This document shows positions 18,076 to 28,679 of a stretch of DNA of 64,000 bases, one piece after another. The DNA is from CATQHW01 sp965215345 (GTDB lineage Bacteria; Spirochaetota; Spirochaetia; SZUA-6; Bin103): NCBI GenBank assembly GCA_965215345.1, contig CBDCDL010000002.1:3658001-3722000 (forward strand), written 5' to 3'. A program made the position numbers and the translations under genes. Every line of letters begins with the position of its first letter. Within the stretch, counting starts at the first letter, position 1. The notes under the pieces were generated by a model, which had not been told where the DNA came from, ran no database searches, and saw only the letters and a program-made list of their open reading frames with translations.

Positions 18076-19586
18076 CTACTTCAGCCGCGCGTAGGCGGCG
18101 TTGTAGATGTCCTCGAGCTGCTTGACTCCGATGCGCTCCAACTGCGCCGTGAAGTCGCCCCACTCGCTCATCGCCCTGCTGCCGCGGATGAAGGTGGCGG
18201 CACCCTCCAGGGCGGCCGCGTCGGCGTCGGCCTTGATCTGCTTGATCTGGTCGAGCTCGTCCTCGGTGAAGGTGAGCACCGGCTCCGGCGGCCGCACGGA
18301 GTCGTTGCCGATGTAGAAGTCGGCCACCTCCGTCGGTGAAGACCTTCTCCGGCACGCTGCCGGCCTTGCTCGGGTTGAGCTCCCCACAGGGAGTGCACGA
18401 CGTTGTAGCGGAAGAAGTGGAAACCCTGCTCCCACATCCACTCGGTCCGCTGGCCCTCCGGAAAGTGGGCGTAGTAGCCGTAGCCAAGGTCGTCCAGCTC
18501 GCTGGTCACGCCGACCTCGCCGAAGTAGATGTAGTAGACGCCCTCGTCGCTGTAGAGCCAGTCGATCAGCCGGGCGGCGTTCTCGGCCACCTCGGTCTTG
18601 GCGCCGAGCGTCCATCTGGCTGCGTCCAGCACCCGCGGATTCTGGATCGTCGACCAGTAGCGCGTGCCGTTGAACTCCGGCGCCAGGATCGGGATCCACC
18701 ACGTGTCGGGATCCGCGCGGTCGGTGCCCTGCCAGGAGATCTGGCTGTACGGGCCGGTCGTGAAGTAGGCCTTGCCCTGCGACATGATCTCACGCCACGG
18801 ATCCTCGGTCATGGACATGAAGTCGGGATGCATGAGCCCGTCGGCCCAAGCCTGCCTGAGGATCTCGATCATGCCGCGGTAGTTGTCCTCCAGCTCGCCG
18901 TAGGTCCAGCGGTCGGTCTCCGGATTGAGGTAGACGGAGTGGTTGGTGCCGAACATCACGTGGTAGCCGTCGCGAAGCCCGCGGCGGGTGACCCACGGAT
19001 GGTTCTCCGGCCACCTGGCCTTGAACTGGCCCAGCACGTCGAGCAGGTCCTGCATGGTCTGGATGTCCGCCTGCGGGTCGATGCCCAGATCGTGCACCGC
19101 CGGCGAGATCGACGGCGCGCGGCGGAGCTGCGTGTAGTTGTACACGGACGTGGTCGCGTACTGGTGCCCGTCGGGCGCGGTCATGGCGGAGTCGTACTCC
19201 GGGTACTTCTCCCGCCACGTGCTCAGGTTGGGCATCATGTCGAACAGGGTGTCGATCGCGTACAGCGCGCCCTTGGTGCCGAAGTCGATCGCCTCCAGGC
19301 GATTGAAGCTGTTCCACATCATGTCGGGCAGGTCGCCGCTCGCGACCAGGGTCTTGGCCTTCTGCGTGTCACCGGTGACCAGCTCGATGTCGGCGCCGGC
19401 GACCTCCGCGAACTTCGCAAGGACGAGGGTCTCCGGCGACCAGTCGGGGTTGCGGTCCCAGTAGTTCGCGTAGATCTGCATGGTCGGCGGGCCGCTCGCC
19501 ATGCCTTCCTCTTCACCGGATCCGAACACCGGCGTCGCCGCCAGGGCCAGGACCGCCGCGGCGGCGATCAGCGAGGTTGTCTTCAT
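18076..19586 (-). CDS. Extracellular sugar-binding protein (family 1/YtcQ-like), two compensating frameshifts
   Basis: Periplasmic binding protein for an LplB/LplC-type importer. ATG 19586 has AGGAGG upstream and starts a signal peptide (MKTTSLIAAAAVLALAATPV) followed by FGSGEEEG, a Gly/Ser/Glu start seen in many spirochaete binding proteins and lacking a lipobox cysteine. The frame is intact through HFFRYNVVHSLWG. It then needs a one-base correction near 18385 (GELNPSKAGSVPEKVFT) and the opposite one near 18340 (EVADFYIGNDSVRPPEPVLT) before ending at IYNAAYARLK, stop 18076. Because the shifts compensate within about 45 bases, sequencing or assembly error is plausible. Last gene of the lplB-lplC-binding protein operon. 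Confidence 0.85.
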
Positions 19587-19660
19587 CACGATCCTCCTTC
19601 TGCGCTCCCGCGCAGGTCTGGTACGCCGAGCGTCGGCGTATTCGATACCGGTGTCAACGG

Positions 19661-20578
19661 TCAGTCCTTGACGGAGCCGACCAGGATGCCCTTCACGAAG
19701 TACTTCTGCACGAACGGGTAGGCGACGATGATCGGCCACACCGTGACCACCACCGCCGCGAACTTGAACGACTTGAAGAAGCCGACGGCGACGAACCCCG
19801 GCACGCCCTGGTCGTCCCAGAGCTGGGCCATGCCGCCGCCGCTGTACTTGCCGATCTCGCCTTCCAGGACGATGCGCCGGAGGATGAGGGTCAGCGGGTG
19901 CTTGTCGCGGTCGTTGAGGTAGATCAGCGGCAGAAAGAAGTTGTTCCAGCTCAGTACGACCGCGAACAGGCCGATGGTGGCCAGGATCGGCTTGATCAGG
20001 GGCAGTACGAGCGACACGTAGATCTGCAGATGGTTGGCTCCGTCGATCAGCGCCGCCTCCTGCAGCTCGCGGGTGACGACGGTGCGGATGTTGGCGCGCA
20101 TCACCAGGATGTACCAGGCGCTGAGGCTGGGCAGCAGGATGACGATCAGCCGGGTGTCCACCAATCCGAGCTGGTTGACGAGCAGGTACGTGGGGATGAA
20201 GTACCCGGGCAGGAATATGGTCAGCACGACGAACAGGATCAGCGCCTTGCGGAACGGGAGCGTGCGCTGCTCCAGCACATAGGCGGCCAGGCTGGTGACC
20301 AACAGGGTGATCGTCGCCGTGCCGAGCGCGTAGAAGATGCTGTTCAGATAGCTGGTAACGATGTTGGTGGCGCCGAGCAGGACGTCGTACGCCGTGGTCT
20401 GCAGTGGGCCGACCGGCAGCAGCTTGACCTCGTTGAAGGTGATCGCCTCGAAGTCGCTCACCGACACCGAGATGACGAACACGAACGGGTACACCATGGA
20501 GATCATCAGCAGGATGATCGCCGCGTGGTTCGCCACGTCGAACGCCACCGAGCCGGGCGTCGCCCTGTACTTGATCAT
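19661..20578 (-). CDS. Carbohydrate ABC transporter permease (LplC-like)
   Basis: Second permease, 305 residues, a normal size for the CUT1 LplC/YtcP group. It starts MIKYRATPGSVAFDVANHAA and has six hydrophobic segments. The conserved FFSGG-like block appears as FLPGYFIPTYLLVNQLGLVD, and the coupling loop is LQEAALIDGANHLQIYVSLV followed by LP. It ends KGILVGSVKD, the standard C-terminus of this family. It sits 45 bases after the LplB-like gene and 74 bases before the binding-protein gene. No ATPase is encoded in the operon, so a shared MsmX-type ATPase is presumed. Confidence 0.95.
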   Translation of the reverse strand: MIKYRATPGSVAFDVANHAAIILLMISMVYPFVFVISVSVSDFEAITFNEVKLLPVGPLQTTAYDVLLGATNIVTSYLNSIFYALGTATITLLVTSLAAYVLEQRTLPFRKALILFVVLTIFLPGYFIPTYLLVNQLGLVDTRLIVILLPSLSAWYILVMRANIRTVVTRELQEAALIDGANHLQIYVSLVLPLIKPILATIGLFAVVLSWNNFFLPLIYLNDRDKHPLTLILRRIVLEGEIGKYSGGGMAQLWDDQGVPGFVAVGFFKSFKFAAVVVTVWPIIVAYPFVQKYFVKGILVGSVKD

Positions 20579-20623
20579 GAGAGGTGCCTGATCACCGGCG
20601 GGCCGCCTTCATGATCGCCGCGC

Positions 20624-21607
20624 TCACCACAGGCCGTGCTCGTTGACCAGCCGGCTCAGGTAGTTGGCGCCCACCACCAGCAACAACCCGAGCGCGGAGT
20701 TGAGGAGGTCCACGGTGGCCGCGAACGAGAAGTCCAGCCCGATGATGCCGCGGCGGTAGATGTAGGTCGCGAACACGTCGGAGGTGCTCATGTTCGCCGG
20801 GTTCTGCATCAGGAACGCCTTGTCGAAGCCGACCTCGATGATGTTCTGCATGCCCAGGATCAACAGGATGGTGATCGTCGGGGCGATGCCCGGCAGCGTC
20901 ACGTGCCAGGCGCGGCGTACGCGGTTGGCGCCGTCCAGGTAGGCGGACTCGTACAGCTCCGGGTTGACGCCGCCGAGAGCGGCCAGGTAGAGGATCGACC
21001 CCCAGCCGATCCCCTGCCAGATGCCGGAGCCGATGTACAGCGGCCGGAACCAGCGCGGATCGTGCTGAAAGTCGATGGGATCGAGCCTGAAGAGGCCGAG
21101 GAAGTTGTTGATGTACCCGTCGTGGGAGAACCAGGAGTACATCAGGCCGACGACCACCACCACGGAGATGAAGTGGGGGAGGTAGGTGATCGTCTGGGCG
21201 AAGCGCTTGAACGGCTCGCTCCGGACCTCGTTGAGCGACAGCGCCAGCAGGATCGGCATGGGGAAGCCGATCACCATCCCCAGGAAGCCGAGCAGGAAGG
21301 TATTCCTGAGCAGGCGCGGGAAGAACGCGCCGTTGAGGAAGGAGACGAACCATTTCAGCCCGACCCAGTCCGACCCGAAGAAGCCGTCGACGATGCTGTA
21401 GCGGGTGAACGGGATGGTCACCGCGCCGATGGCCGGGATGTACTTGAACAGCAGGAAGCCCAGGATCGCCGGCGCGATCATCGCGTAGAGCATCCAGTGG
21501 CGGCGCACGCGCGCCCACAGGTCCCGCCTTGGGCCGGCGACGGCGCGCGCCGGGGCGGTCACCGGAGTGGCCGGCGCCGAGCTCGCCACCTGACCCTGGT
21601 CGCTCAT
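20624..21607 (-). CDS. Carbohydrate ABC transporter permease (LplB-like)
   Basis: First permease of the importer, 327 residues. The start MSDQGQVASSAPATPVTAPA gives a disordered Ala/Pro-rich cytoplasmic tail, typical of some LplB proteins, before the first helix (LYAMIAPAILGFLLFKYIPA). Further hallmarks are RFAQTITYLPHFISVVVVVG and the coupling loop ELYESAYLDGANRVRRAWHV followed by TLPG. The C-terminus LVNEHGLW matches LplB endings. It is the promoter-proximal gene of the minus-strand operon lplB-lplC-binding protein. Confidence 0.95.
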   Translation of the reverse strand: MSDQGQVASSAPATPVTAPARAVAGPRRDLWARVRRHWMLYAMIAPAILGFLLFKYIPAIGAVTIPFTRYSIVDGFFGSDWVGLKWFVSFLNGAFFPRLLRNTFLLGFLGMVIGFPMPILLALSLNEVRSEPFKRFAQTITYLPHFISVVVVVGLMYSWFSHDGYINNFLGLFRLDPIDFQHDPRWFRPLYIGSGIWQGIGWGSILYLAALGGVNPELYESAYLDGANRVRRAWHVTLPGIAPTITILLILGMQNIIEVGFDKAFLMQNPANMSTSDVFATYIYRRGIIGLDFSFAATVDLLNSALGLLLVVGANYLSRLVNEHGLW

Positions 21608-21771
21608 GGTATCCCTGCCGTCCGGATGTGCTACTACGCGCGCGCCCGCCGGTCAACCGGCCGGGCCGCAGATGATCCCGCACGACCTCGCCCGGACGAC
21701 CCAGGCCGGCTTCACGGACGACGTTGAGTGCCCGTCCCGGACGCGATAGAGTCACGGGCGCAAGGTCGGCA

Positions 21772-23008
21772 GTGGAAGAAGTACCCGCACACCCGCGCAT
21801 TCCCTACGGCCAGGCCGACTTCCGGCGCATCCGCCTGAACCGGTGGCTGTACGTCGACAAGACGCGCTTCCTGCGGCGTCTGGAACGGGAGGACTACGTC
21901 TTCCTGATCCGCCCACGGCGGTTCGGCAAGTCGCTGTGGGTGTCGCTGCTGGAGAACTACTACGACCGCTGGTGGGGCCACGAGTTCGATGCCGTGTTCG
22001 CCGGTACGGACATCGGGTGCAACCCCACCGAGGAACGCCACCGCTACGTGGTCATGCGCTTCAACTTCTCGATGGTCAACGACGCGCTGGAGACCCTGGA
22101 GCAACGCTTCGAAGGCTATTGCAACATCGAGTTCCGCGGCGCGCTGGAACGGCATCCCGATCTGTTCCCGGAAGCCGCGTTGCAGCGCCTGCTGGCGCCG
22201 CCTTCGATCGCCGAAAAACTCGCCGCGCTGTTCCGCTACGCTGCCGACCACGACGTCCGGCTGTACGTACTGATCGACGAGTACGACAACTTCGCCAACA
22301 CCGTGCTGGCGCACCACGGCGCGCAGGCGTACGAGTCCTTCACGCACGGCGGCGGCTTCTTTCGCAACTTCTTCGCCACCCTCAAGGGCGGCACGGAGCG
22401 CAGCGGCGGCGGCATCGACCGGCTGTTCATCACCGGCGTGTCGCCGGTGACCATGGACGACGTGACCTCGGGCTTCAACATCGGCAAGAACATCAGCCTG
22501 CACCCCGACTTCAACGAGATGGTCGGCTTCACCGAGGCGGAGGTGCGGCGCCTGGTCGACATCTATCGCGGCCACAACCAGGGCGAGTGGCGGCCGGCGC
22601 TGGAGTTCCTGGGCGAGGCGATCGCGCGGCAGACGGGGATCCGCGACTACATCGCCGGCGAGAAGGTGGTACAGGGGTTCCTGGCCGCGTATCTGAGCGT
22701 GACCGACTTCTACGTGTTCCGCTCGGAGGCGGAACTGGGGAAGGGACACGCGGACATCATCCTGGAGCCGTTGCTGGCGCGCTTTCCGCACCTTCGGGTG
22801 GGCTATTTGATCGGAGCTGAAGTACCTGAGGCGTAGCGAGCCGTCGGACGACGCGGGCGTGGCGGCGGCGGTCGGCGAAGCCACGGCGCAGTTGCGGCGC
22901 TATCTGGCGGACGAGCGACTGGCGCGGCAGTTTCCGGGCGTGCGGTTCGTGGGGCTGGCGGTGGTGTTCCACGGCTGGGAACTGGCGTATTGCGAAGCGG
23001 TCGCGTAG
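21772..23008 (+). pseudogene. PF09820-type AAA-ATPase/PD-(D/E)XK protein, frameshifted near the nuclease motif
   Basis: The family start IPYGQADFRRIRLNRWLYVD follows GTG 21772 (a TTG at 21724 is also open). The ATPase motif is LIRPRRFGKSLWVSLL, and Walker B lies in LYVLIDEYDNFAN. The reading frame ends early at 22836 because of one extra base near 22812. Removing it gives GYLIELKYLRRSEP and an uninterrupted continuation through AQLRRYLADERLARQF to a stop at 23008. The shift falls exactly in the nuclease E-x-K motif (after HADIILEP), so the unshifted product would lack its C-terminal nuclease end. This family (DUF1703 partner domain) is highly expanded in spirochaetes and Bacteroidetes; function unknown. 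Confidence 0.85.
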
Positions 23009-23098
23009 CTCGTCATGGCGTGGCGTGGGCTCAGTGGATCGGCGCAGCCTGACCTGCGCTGGGCCCGGCACTCGTAGCCGCGTGCCGGGGGGGACGTG

Positions 23099-23836
23099 AT
23101 GAAGGACTACACCGCGGCGACCTATGGAGACCGCATCGCGGACAACTACGATCGGATGGTGACCGGCTCCGCCCCCGTGGAGACGCTGGAGCGGCTGGCC
23201 GGCGGCGGCCGCGCGCTGGAGCTGGGCATCGGCACCGGCAGGGTCGCCCTTCCCCTGGCCGCGCGCGGCGTCGCCGTGCGCGGGATCGAGTCCTCCGAGG
23301 CGATGGTGGCGAAGCTGCGCGCCAAGCCGGGCGGCGACGCCATCCCGGTGACCGTCGGCGACTTCGCGGACTTCCGCGTCGATGGCACGTTCAAGCTGAT
23401 CTTCGTGGTGTTCAACACCTTCTTCATGCTCACGACCCAGGAGCAGCAGGTGCAGTGTTTCGCGACAGTGGCCGAGCACCTCGGCGCCGGCGGCGTCTTT
23501 GTGGTCGAGGCGTTCGTGCCCGACCCGACGCGCTTCGCGAACGGGCAGAGCGTGGGCATCTCGCACCTGGAGTCCGACGCCGTGCAGCTCGACCTGTCCC
23601 GCCACGATGCCGCCGGCCAGCGGGTGACCTGTCAGCATCTGGTGATCGACGCGGCGGGAACCCGGCTGTTCCCGGCGCAGCTCCGCTACGCCTGGCCGTC
23701 GGAGCTGGACCTGATGGCGCGCCTGGCCGGCCTGCGCCTGCGCGAGCGCTGGAGCGGCTGGTCCGGCTCGCGGTTCACCTCGTCCAGCACCAGCCACGTC
23801 TCGATCTTCGAGCATGCCCCGGCCGGACGCGGCTGA
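23099..23836 (+). CDS. Class I SAM-dependent methyltransferase
   Basis: A 245-residue methyltransferase beginning MKDYTAATYGDRIADNYDRM at ATG 23099 (GTG 23096 is in frame just before). Motif I is ALELGIGTGRVALPLAARGV, the SAM-binding glycine loop, followed by VRGIESSEAMV for motif II. Motif IV-like FKLIFVVFNTFFML and the post-motif LGAGGVFVVEAFVPDP complete a Rossmann methyltransferase of the type acting on small molecules. It precedes a zinc-type dehydrogenase by 47 bases on the same strand. The substrate is unknown. Confidence 0.85.
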   Translation: MKDYTAATYGDRIADNYDRMVTGSAPVETLERLAGGGRALELGIGTGRVALPLAARGVAVRGIESSEAMVAKLRAKPGGDAIPVTVGDFADFRVDGTFKLIFVVFNTFFMLTTQEQQVQCFATVAEHLGAGGVFVVEAFVPDPTRFANGQSVGISHLESDAVQLDLSRHDAAGQRVTCQHLVIDAAGTRLFPAQLRYAWPSELDLMARLAGLRLRERWSGWSGSRFTSSSTSHVSIFEHAPAGRG

Positions 23837-23883
23837 CGTTCCGGTTCGACCGACCGTCCGTTTTTTCTTATACAGTCCCGAAG

Positions 23884-24888
23884 ATGAGCCCTCTTCCCGC
23901 CTCCACCGCCGCGATCGTCTTTCCCGCGCGCGACGGGGTCGAGTTGCGCGAGGTGCCGCTGCCGCCGCTGGGGCCGGACGACGTGCTGGTCGAGGTCGAG
24001 CACACCACGATCAGCGCCGGCACCGAGCTGCACTGCCTGCACGGGACCATCCGCTTGGGCGCAGGAACCGTCCGCTATCCGTTCACGCCCGGCTACCAGG
24101 CGGCCGGCCGGGTGCGCGCGGCCGGCGCCGCGGTGACCGAAGTCGCCGTGGGGGAACGGGTGTTCAGTGCCCGCTGCAGGCAGCCGCCGGATTGGGACGG
24201 CGGCTGGTGGGCCGGCCACTGCGCCTGGCACGTCGCGGCGGCGTCGGACGTGATACCCGTGCCCGCGGCGGTCGGCACGCGCAGCGCGTCGGCCCTGCTG
24301 CTGGCGCAGGTGGGCTACAACGGCGGCGCGCGTCCGCCGGTCGCGCCCGGCGATGCGGCGCTGGTCATCGGCGACGGCCTGGTGGGGCAGTGGGCGGCGC
24401 AGGTCCTGCGCCACCGGGGCGCGCGGGTGCTGCTGGCCGGGCACCGCCGCCGCCGGCTGGAGATCGCCGCCGAGCACAGCGCCGACGAGGTGGTCGACAC
24501 CCATGCCGAGGACTTGGGCGAGTGGATCCGGAGCCGCGTCCCGGAGGGCCTGCGGATCGCGGCGGAAACCACCGGCAAGATCGATCTGATCCGCGCGGCG
24601 GCGCAGATGCTGGTCCGCGACGGCCACCTGGTCGTGCTGGGGTATTATTCACCGGGCGCCTGCGAGGTGGACATCCACTGGCTGCGGGCGGGGGAGACCA
24701 CCACCCACTTCCCGAACGGCCAGCGCCGCGACCGGATGGAGCGGACGCTGGCCCTGATCGAGCAGGGTGTGATCGAGGTGGACGGACTCGTCACGCACCG
24801 GTTCGCGCCCGCCGAGGCCGCGACGGCCTACCGGATGCTGCGGCACGACGCGGACATGCTGGGCGTGACGATCGATTGGAGCCGATAA
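23884..24888 (+). CDS. Zinc-type medium-chain dehydrogenase/reductase
   Basis: A 334-residue alcohol-dehydrogenase-like protein from ATG 23884. The GroES-like N-terminal domain contains TISAGTELHCLHGTIRLGAG and TPGYQAAGRV, and the Rossmann part has ALVIGDGLVGQWAAQVLRHR (the GxGxxG-like loop) at about residue 160. The usual catalytic Cys/His zinc ligands of classical alcohol dehydrogenases are not obvious: the position after the first strand reads SAGTELH, as in MDR members related to BchC or to deoxy-inosamine dehydrogenases. A possible -10 box (TATACA) lies in the AT-rich TTTTTTCTTATACAG just upstream. It lies 12 bases before cysH, so co-transcription with the cys genes is likely. Confidence 0.8.
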   Translation: MSPLPASTAAIVFPARDGVELREVPLPPLGPDDVLVEVEHTTISAGTELHCLHGTIRLGAGTVRYPFTPGYQAAGRVRAAGAAVTEVAVGERVFSARCRQPPDWDGGWWAGHCAWHVAAASDVIPVPAAVGTRSASALLLAQVGYNGGARPPVAPGDAALVIGDGLVGQWAAQVLRHRGARVLLAGHRRRRLEIAAEHSADEVVDTHAEDLGEWIRSRVPEGLRIAAETTGKIDLIRAAAQMLVRDGHLVVLGYYSPGACEVDIHWLRAGETTTHFPNGQRRDRMERTLALIEQGVIEVDGLVTHRFAPAEAATAYRMLRHDADMLGVTIDWSR

Positions 24889-24900
24889 GAGTTGCGACGG

Positions 24901-25616
24901 ATGAGCGTGGACAGGGCAGAGATCGAGCGCTTGAACGCCGTCGCCACGAACGGAGCCGAGGCTTTGCTGCGCGCGCTGGTCGAGCGTCACGGCCGCGCCG
25001 TGAAGCTGGCCTCCTCGCTGGGCGCCGAGGACCAGGTGCTCAGCGACATGCTGCTCGGCATCGACCCGCACGCGTCGATCTTCGTGCTGGACACCGGCCG
25101 CCTGCACCAGGAGACCTATGACCTGATGGCGCGCACGATGAGCCGCTACCGCATGCACTACGAGGTGCTGTTCCCGGCGGCCGGCGCGGTGCAGGAGATG
25201 GTGCGCGACGCCGGCCCCAACCTCTTCTACGAGAGCGTGGAGCATCGCCACCGCTGCTGCGGCGTCCGCAAGGTGGAGCCGCTGCGCCGTGCGCTCAGCG
25301 GGGCCGCGGCGTGGATTACCGGGCTGCGCCGCGCGCAGAGCCCCGACCGCTCCGGCACTCCGTGCGTGGAATGGGACGAAGCGCACGGCGCGATCAAGGC
25401 CAATCCGCTGGCGGACTGGACGGACGACCAAGTGTGGGACTACCTGCGCTCCAACCGAGTGCCATACAACGTGCTGCACGACCGCGGCTTCCTGAGCATC
25501 GGCTGCGCTCCCTGCACGCGCGCCGTGGAGCCGGACGAGGATCCGCGTGCCGGACGCTGGTGGTGGGAGCAGGATGCGGTCAAGGAGTGCGGGCTGCACG
25601 CGCCCGCGAGCGCCCC

Positions 25617-25620
<4 letters not shown>
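24901..25620 (+). CDS. cysH: Adenylylsulfate (APS)-type sulfonucleotide reductase
   Basis: Reduces activated sulfate to sulfite. The 239-residue protein starts at ATG 24901 (MSVDRAEIERLNAV). The nucleotide-binding PP-loop region is LASSLGAEDQVLSDML, followed by VLDTGRLHQETYD. The four [4Fe-4S] cysteines characteristic of APS-using enzymes are present: Cys119-Cys120 (HRCCGVRKVEPL) and Cys202/Cys205 (GCAPCTRAVEP). The catalytic C-terminal KECGLH contains Cys230. This combination indicates reduction of APS itself rather than PAPS, which fits the degenerate kinase domain of the linked CysN fusion. The stop overlaps the GTG start of cysD. Confidence 0.95.
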
Positions 25621-26498
<878 letters not shown>

Positions 26499-26499
<1 letters not shown>

Positions 26500-28382
26500 T
26501 GGGTCGTCCCGCATCCGAGCCGGCGGCTGCGCTCGCCACCAGCGCCACGGCGCCCCCGCCGGCCGAGCTGGCGGCGATGAACATCGTCATCGTCGGCCAC
26601 GTCGACCACGGCAAGAGCACGGTCGTGGGGCGCCTGCTGCACGACACCGGATCGCTCCCGGACGGCAGGATCGAGCAGGTGCGGAACAACTGCGAGCGAT
26701 CCGGCAAGCCGTTCGAGTACGCGTTCCTGATCGACGCGCTCCGCGACGAGCAGGCGCAGGGCATCACCATCGACGCCGCGCGGGTGTTCTTCCGCTCAGA
26801 GCGGCGCCGCTACATCATCATCGACGCGCCCGGGCACGTGGAGTTCCTGAAGAACATGATCTCCGGCGCCGCCCGCGCCGAGGCGGCGATCCTGGTGATC
26901 GACGCCCGCGAAGGGGTGCGCGAGAACTCCCGGCGCCACGGCTTCATGACCGCCATGCTGGGCATCCGGCAGATCCTGGTGGTGGTGAACAAGATGGACC
27001 TGGTCGGCTACGACCAGGCGGTCTTCGAAGCCATCCACGAGGAGTACGCGGCCTTCCTCGCCGACATCCAGGCCAGTCCGCTCGGGTTCGTCCCGGTGAG
27101 CGGGCGGCATGGCGACAACCTCGTGGCCGCCTCGCCCTGCACTCCCTGGTATGACGGTCTGTCGCTGTTGGAGCGGATCGACGCCCTGGACTCGGCCGGC
27201 CCGGAGACCGAGCACGCGCTGCGGCTGCCGGTGCAGGACGTCTACAAGTTCCCGGTGCGAGGCGACGACGTGCGCATCATCGCCGGCACCATCACCAGCG
27301 GCAGCGTGGCCGTCGGTGACACGGTCGAGTTCCTGCCGTCGCGCAAGCGGTCGCGGGTGCGCAGCATCGAAGGCTTCAACATCCCCCCGACGCACGAGGC
27401 GGCGGCCGGCGCCGCCACCGGCGTCACCCTGACCGAGGAGCTCTACGTGCGGCCCGGAGAGGTGATGTACCGGGAAGGCGAGGCGCCGCCGCGGGTGGGC
27501 ACCACGTTCCGCGCCAACCTGTTCTGGCTGGACCGCAACCCGCTGGTCCGCGGCCGGCGCTACCTGCTGAAGCTGGCCAGCACGCGGGTGACCGTGCACG
27601 TGAAGGAGATCGTCCAGGTCCTCGACGCCGACACCCTGGAGCGCAGCGGCGCCAAGCAGCACGTGGGCCGCCACGAGGTGGCCGAGTGCGTGCTGGAGAC
27701 CCACAAGCCGATCGCCTTCGATCTGGGCATCGACGCCGACCTGGTCGCCACCGGCCGCTTCGTGCTGGTCGACCAGTACGAGATCGCCGGCGGCGGCATC
27801 ATCACCGAGTACCTTTCCGACCTGAGCGCGTCGCTGCGCGAGCACGTCCGGCGCCGCGACTACGCATGGGTGAACGGCGCCGTCTCAGGCGGCGAGCGCG
27901 CCGACCGCTACGGCCAGGAGCCGCGGCTGGTGGTGCTCACCGGCTCGCTGCATCCGCTGCTGGTCCGGGTTGCCCGCGACGTGGAGCGGGAGCTCTTTCA
28001 CGGCGGCAGCAACGTCTACTACTTCGGGCTCTCCAACCTCGCCGGCGGCCTGGACGCCGACGTCGAGCGGGAGCACCAGTCGTCCAGCGGTGAGACGCGC
28101 GACGAGAACATCCGCCATCTGGGCGAGATCGCCCACTTCCTGACCGACTCCGGGCAGATCGTGATCACCACGGTCGCCGACCTCGACGGGTACGAGGCGG
28201 AGACGCTGCGGATTCTCAATCAGCCCAACGACATGCTGATCGTGCGAGCGGGAGACGACCGGCACGGCGTGCAGGCCGACCTGGTCCTGCCGCCGGTACT
28301 GTCACCGGAGGAAGCGGCGGCGGCGGTGTGCCGCAGGCTGCGCGCCGAAGGCCACAACGAAGGCGAGGAGGAACGCGCATGA
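26499..28382 (+). CDS. cysN: Sulfate adenylyltransferase subunit 1 fused to a degenerate APS-kinase domain
   Basis: GTPase subunit of ATP sulfurylase, 627 residues, start ATG 26499 overlapping the cysD stop. The EF-Tu-like GTPase domain has G1 GHVDHGKST (33-41), G3 DAPGHVEF and G4 NKMD, then two beta-barrel domains to about residue 450. From about 475 a CysC-like domain follows, retaining NVYYFGLSNLAGGLDADV, DENIRHLGEIAHFLTDSGQI and later blocks. The ATP-binding P-loop expected after VVLTG is replaced by SLHPLLVR, with no GxxxxGK[ST]. The kinase half is therefore predicted to be unable to phosphorylate APS and may be structural. The pathway then runs sulfate to APS to sulfite with CysH. Confidence 0.93.
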
Positions 28383-28678
28383 GGCTGAAGGTGGGCATGA
28401 TCGGCTGCGGGCGGATCGCCGGCACCATCGACGACGAACGCACGCTGCAGTGGCGCGGCGGGGTGGTGCTGCCGCTCGCGCACGCCGGCGGCTACGCGCA
28501 GGCCACCGACGTAACCGAATTGGTCGCCGCCTGTGATGTGGACGAGGCGAAGCTCGCGGAGTTCCGGCGGCGCTGGAACGTGCCGCGCGGCTACACGGAC
28601 GTCCGGGAGTTGATCGACGCGGAGCAGCCGGAGATCCTGAGCATCTGCGGCCACGGGCTGGACACGGTGCTGTTCTGA
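28379..28678 (+). pseudogene. Gfo/Idh/MocA-family oxidoreductase, N-terminal fragment
   Basis: ATG 28379 overlaps the cysN stop. The 99 residues begin MRLKVGMIGCGRIAGTIDDE (Rossmann dinucleotide loop GCGRIAG) and continue VTELVAACDVDEAKLAEFRR and GYTDVRELIDAEQPEILSIC. The frame ends HGLDTVLF at 28678, before the catalytic domain, whereas family members are about 330-400 residues. The following gene is on the other strand and ends at 28680, so a deletion probably joined two loci here. Confidence 0.75.
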
Positions 28679-28679
28679 C

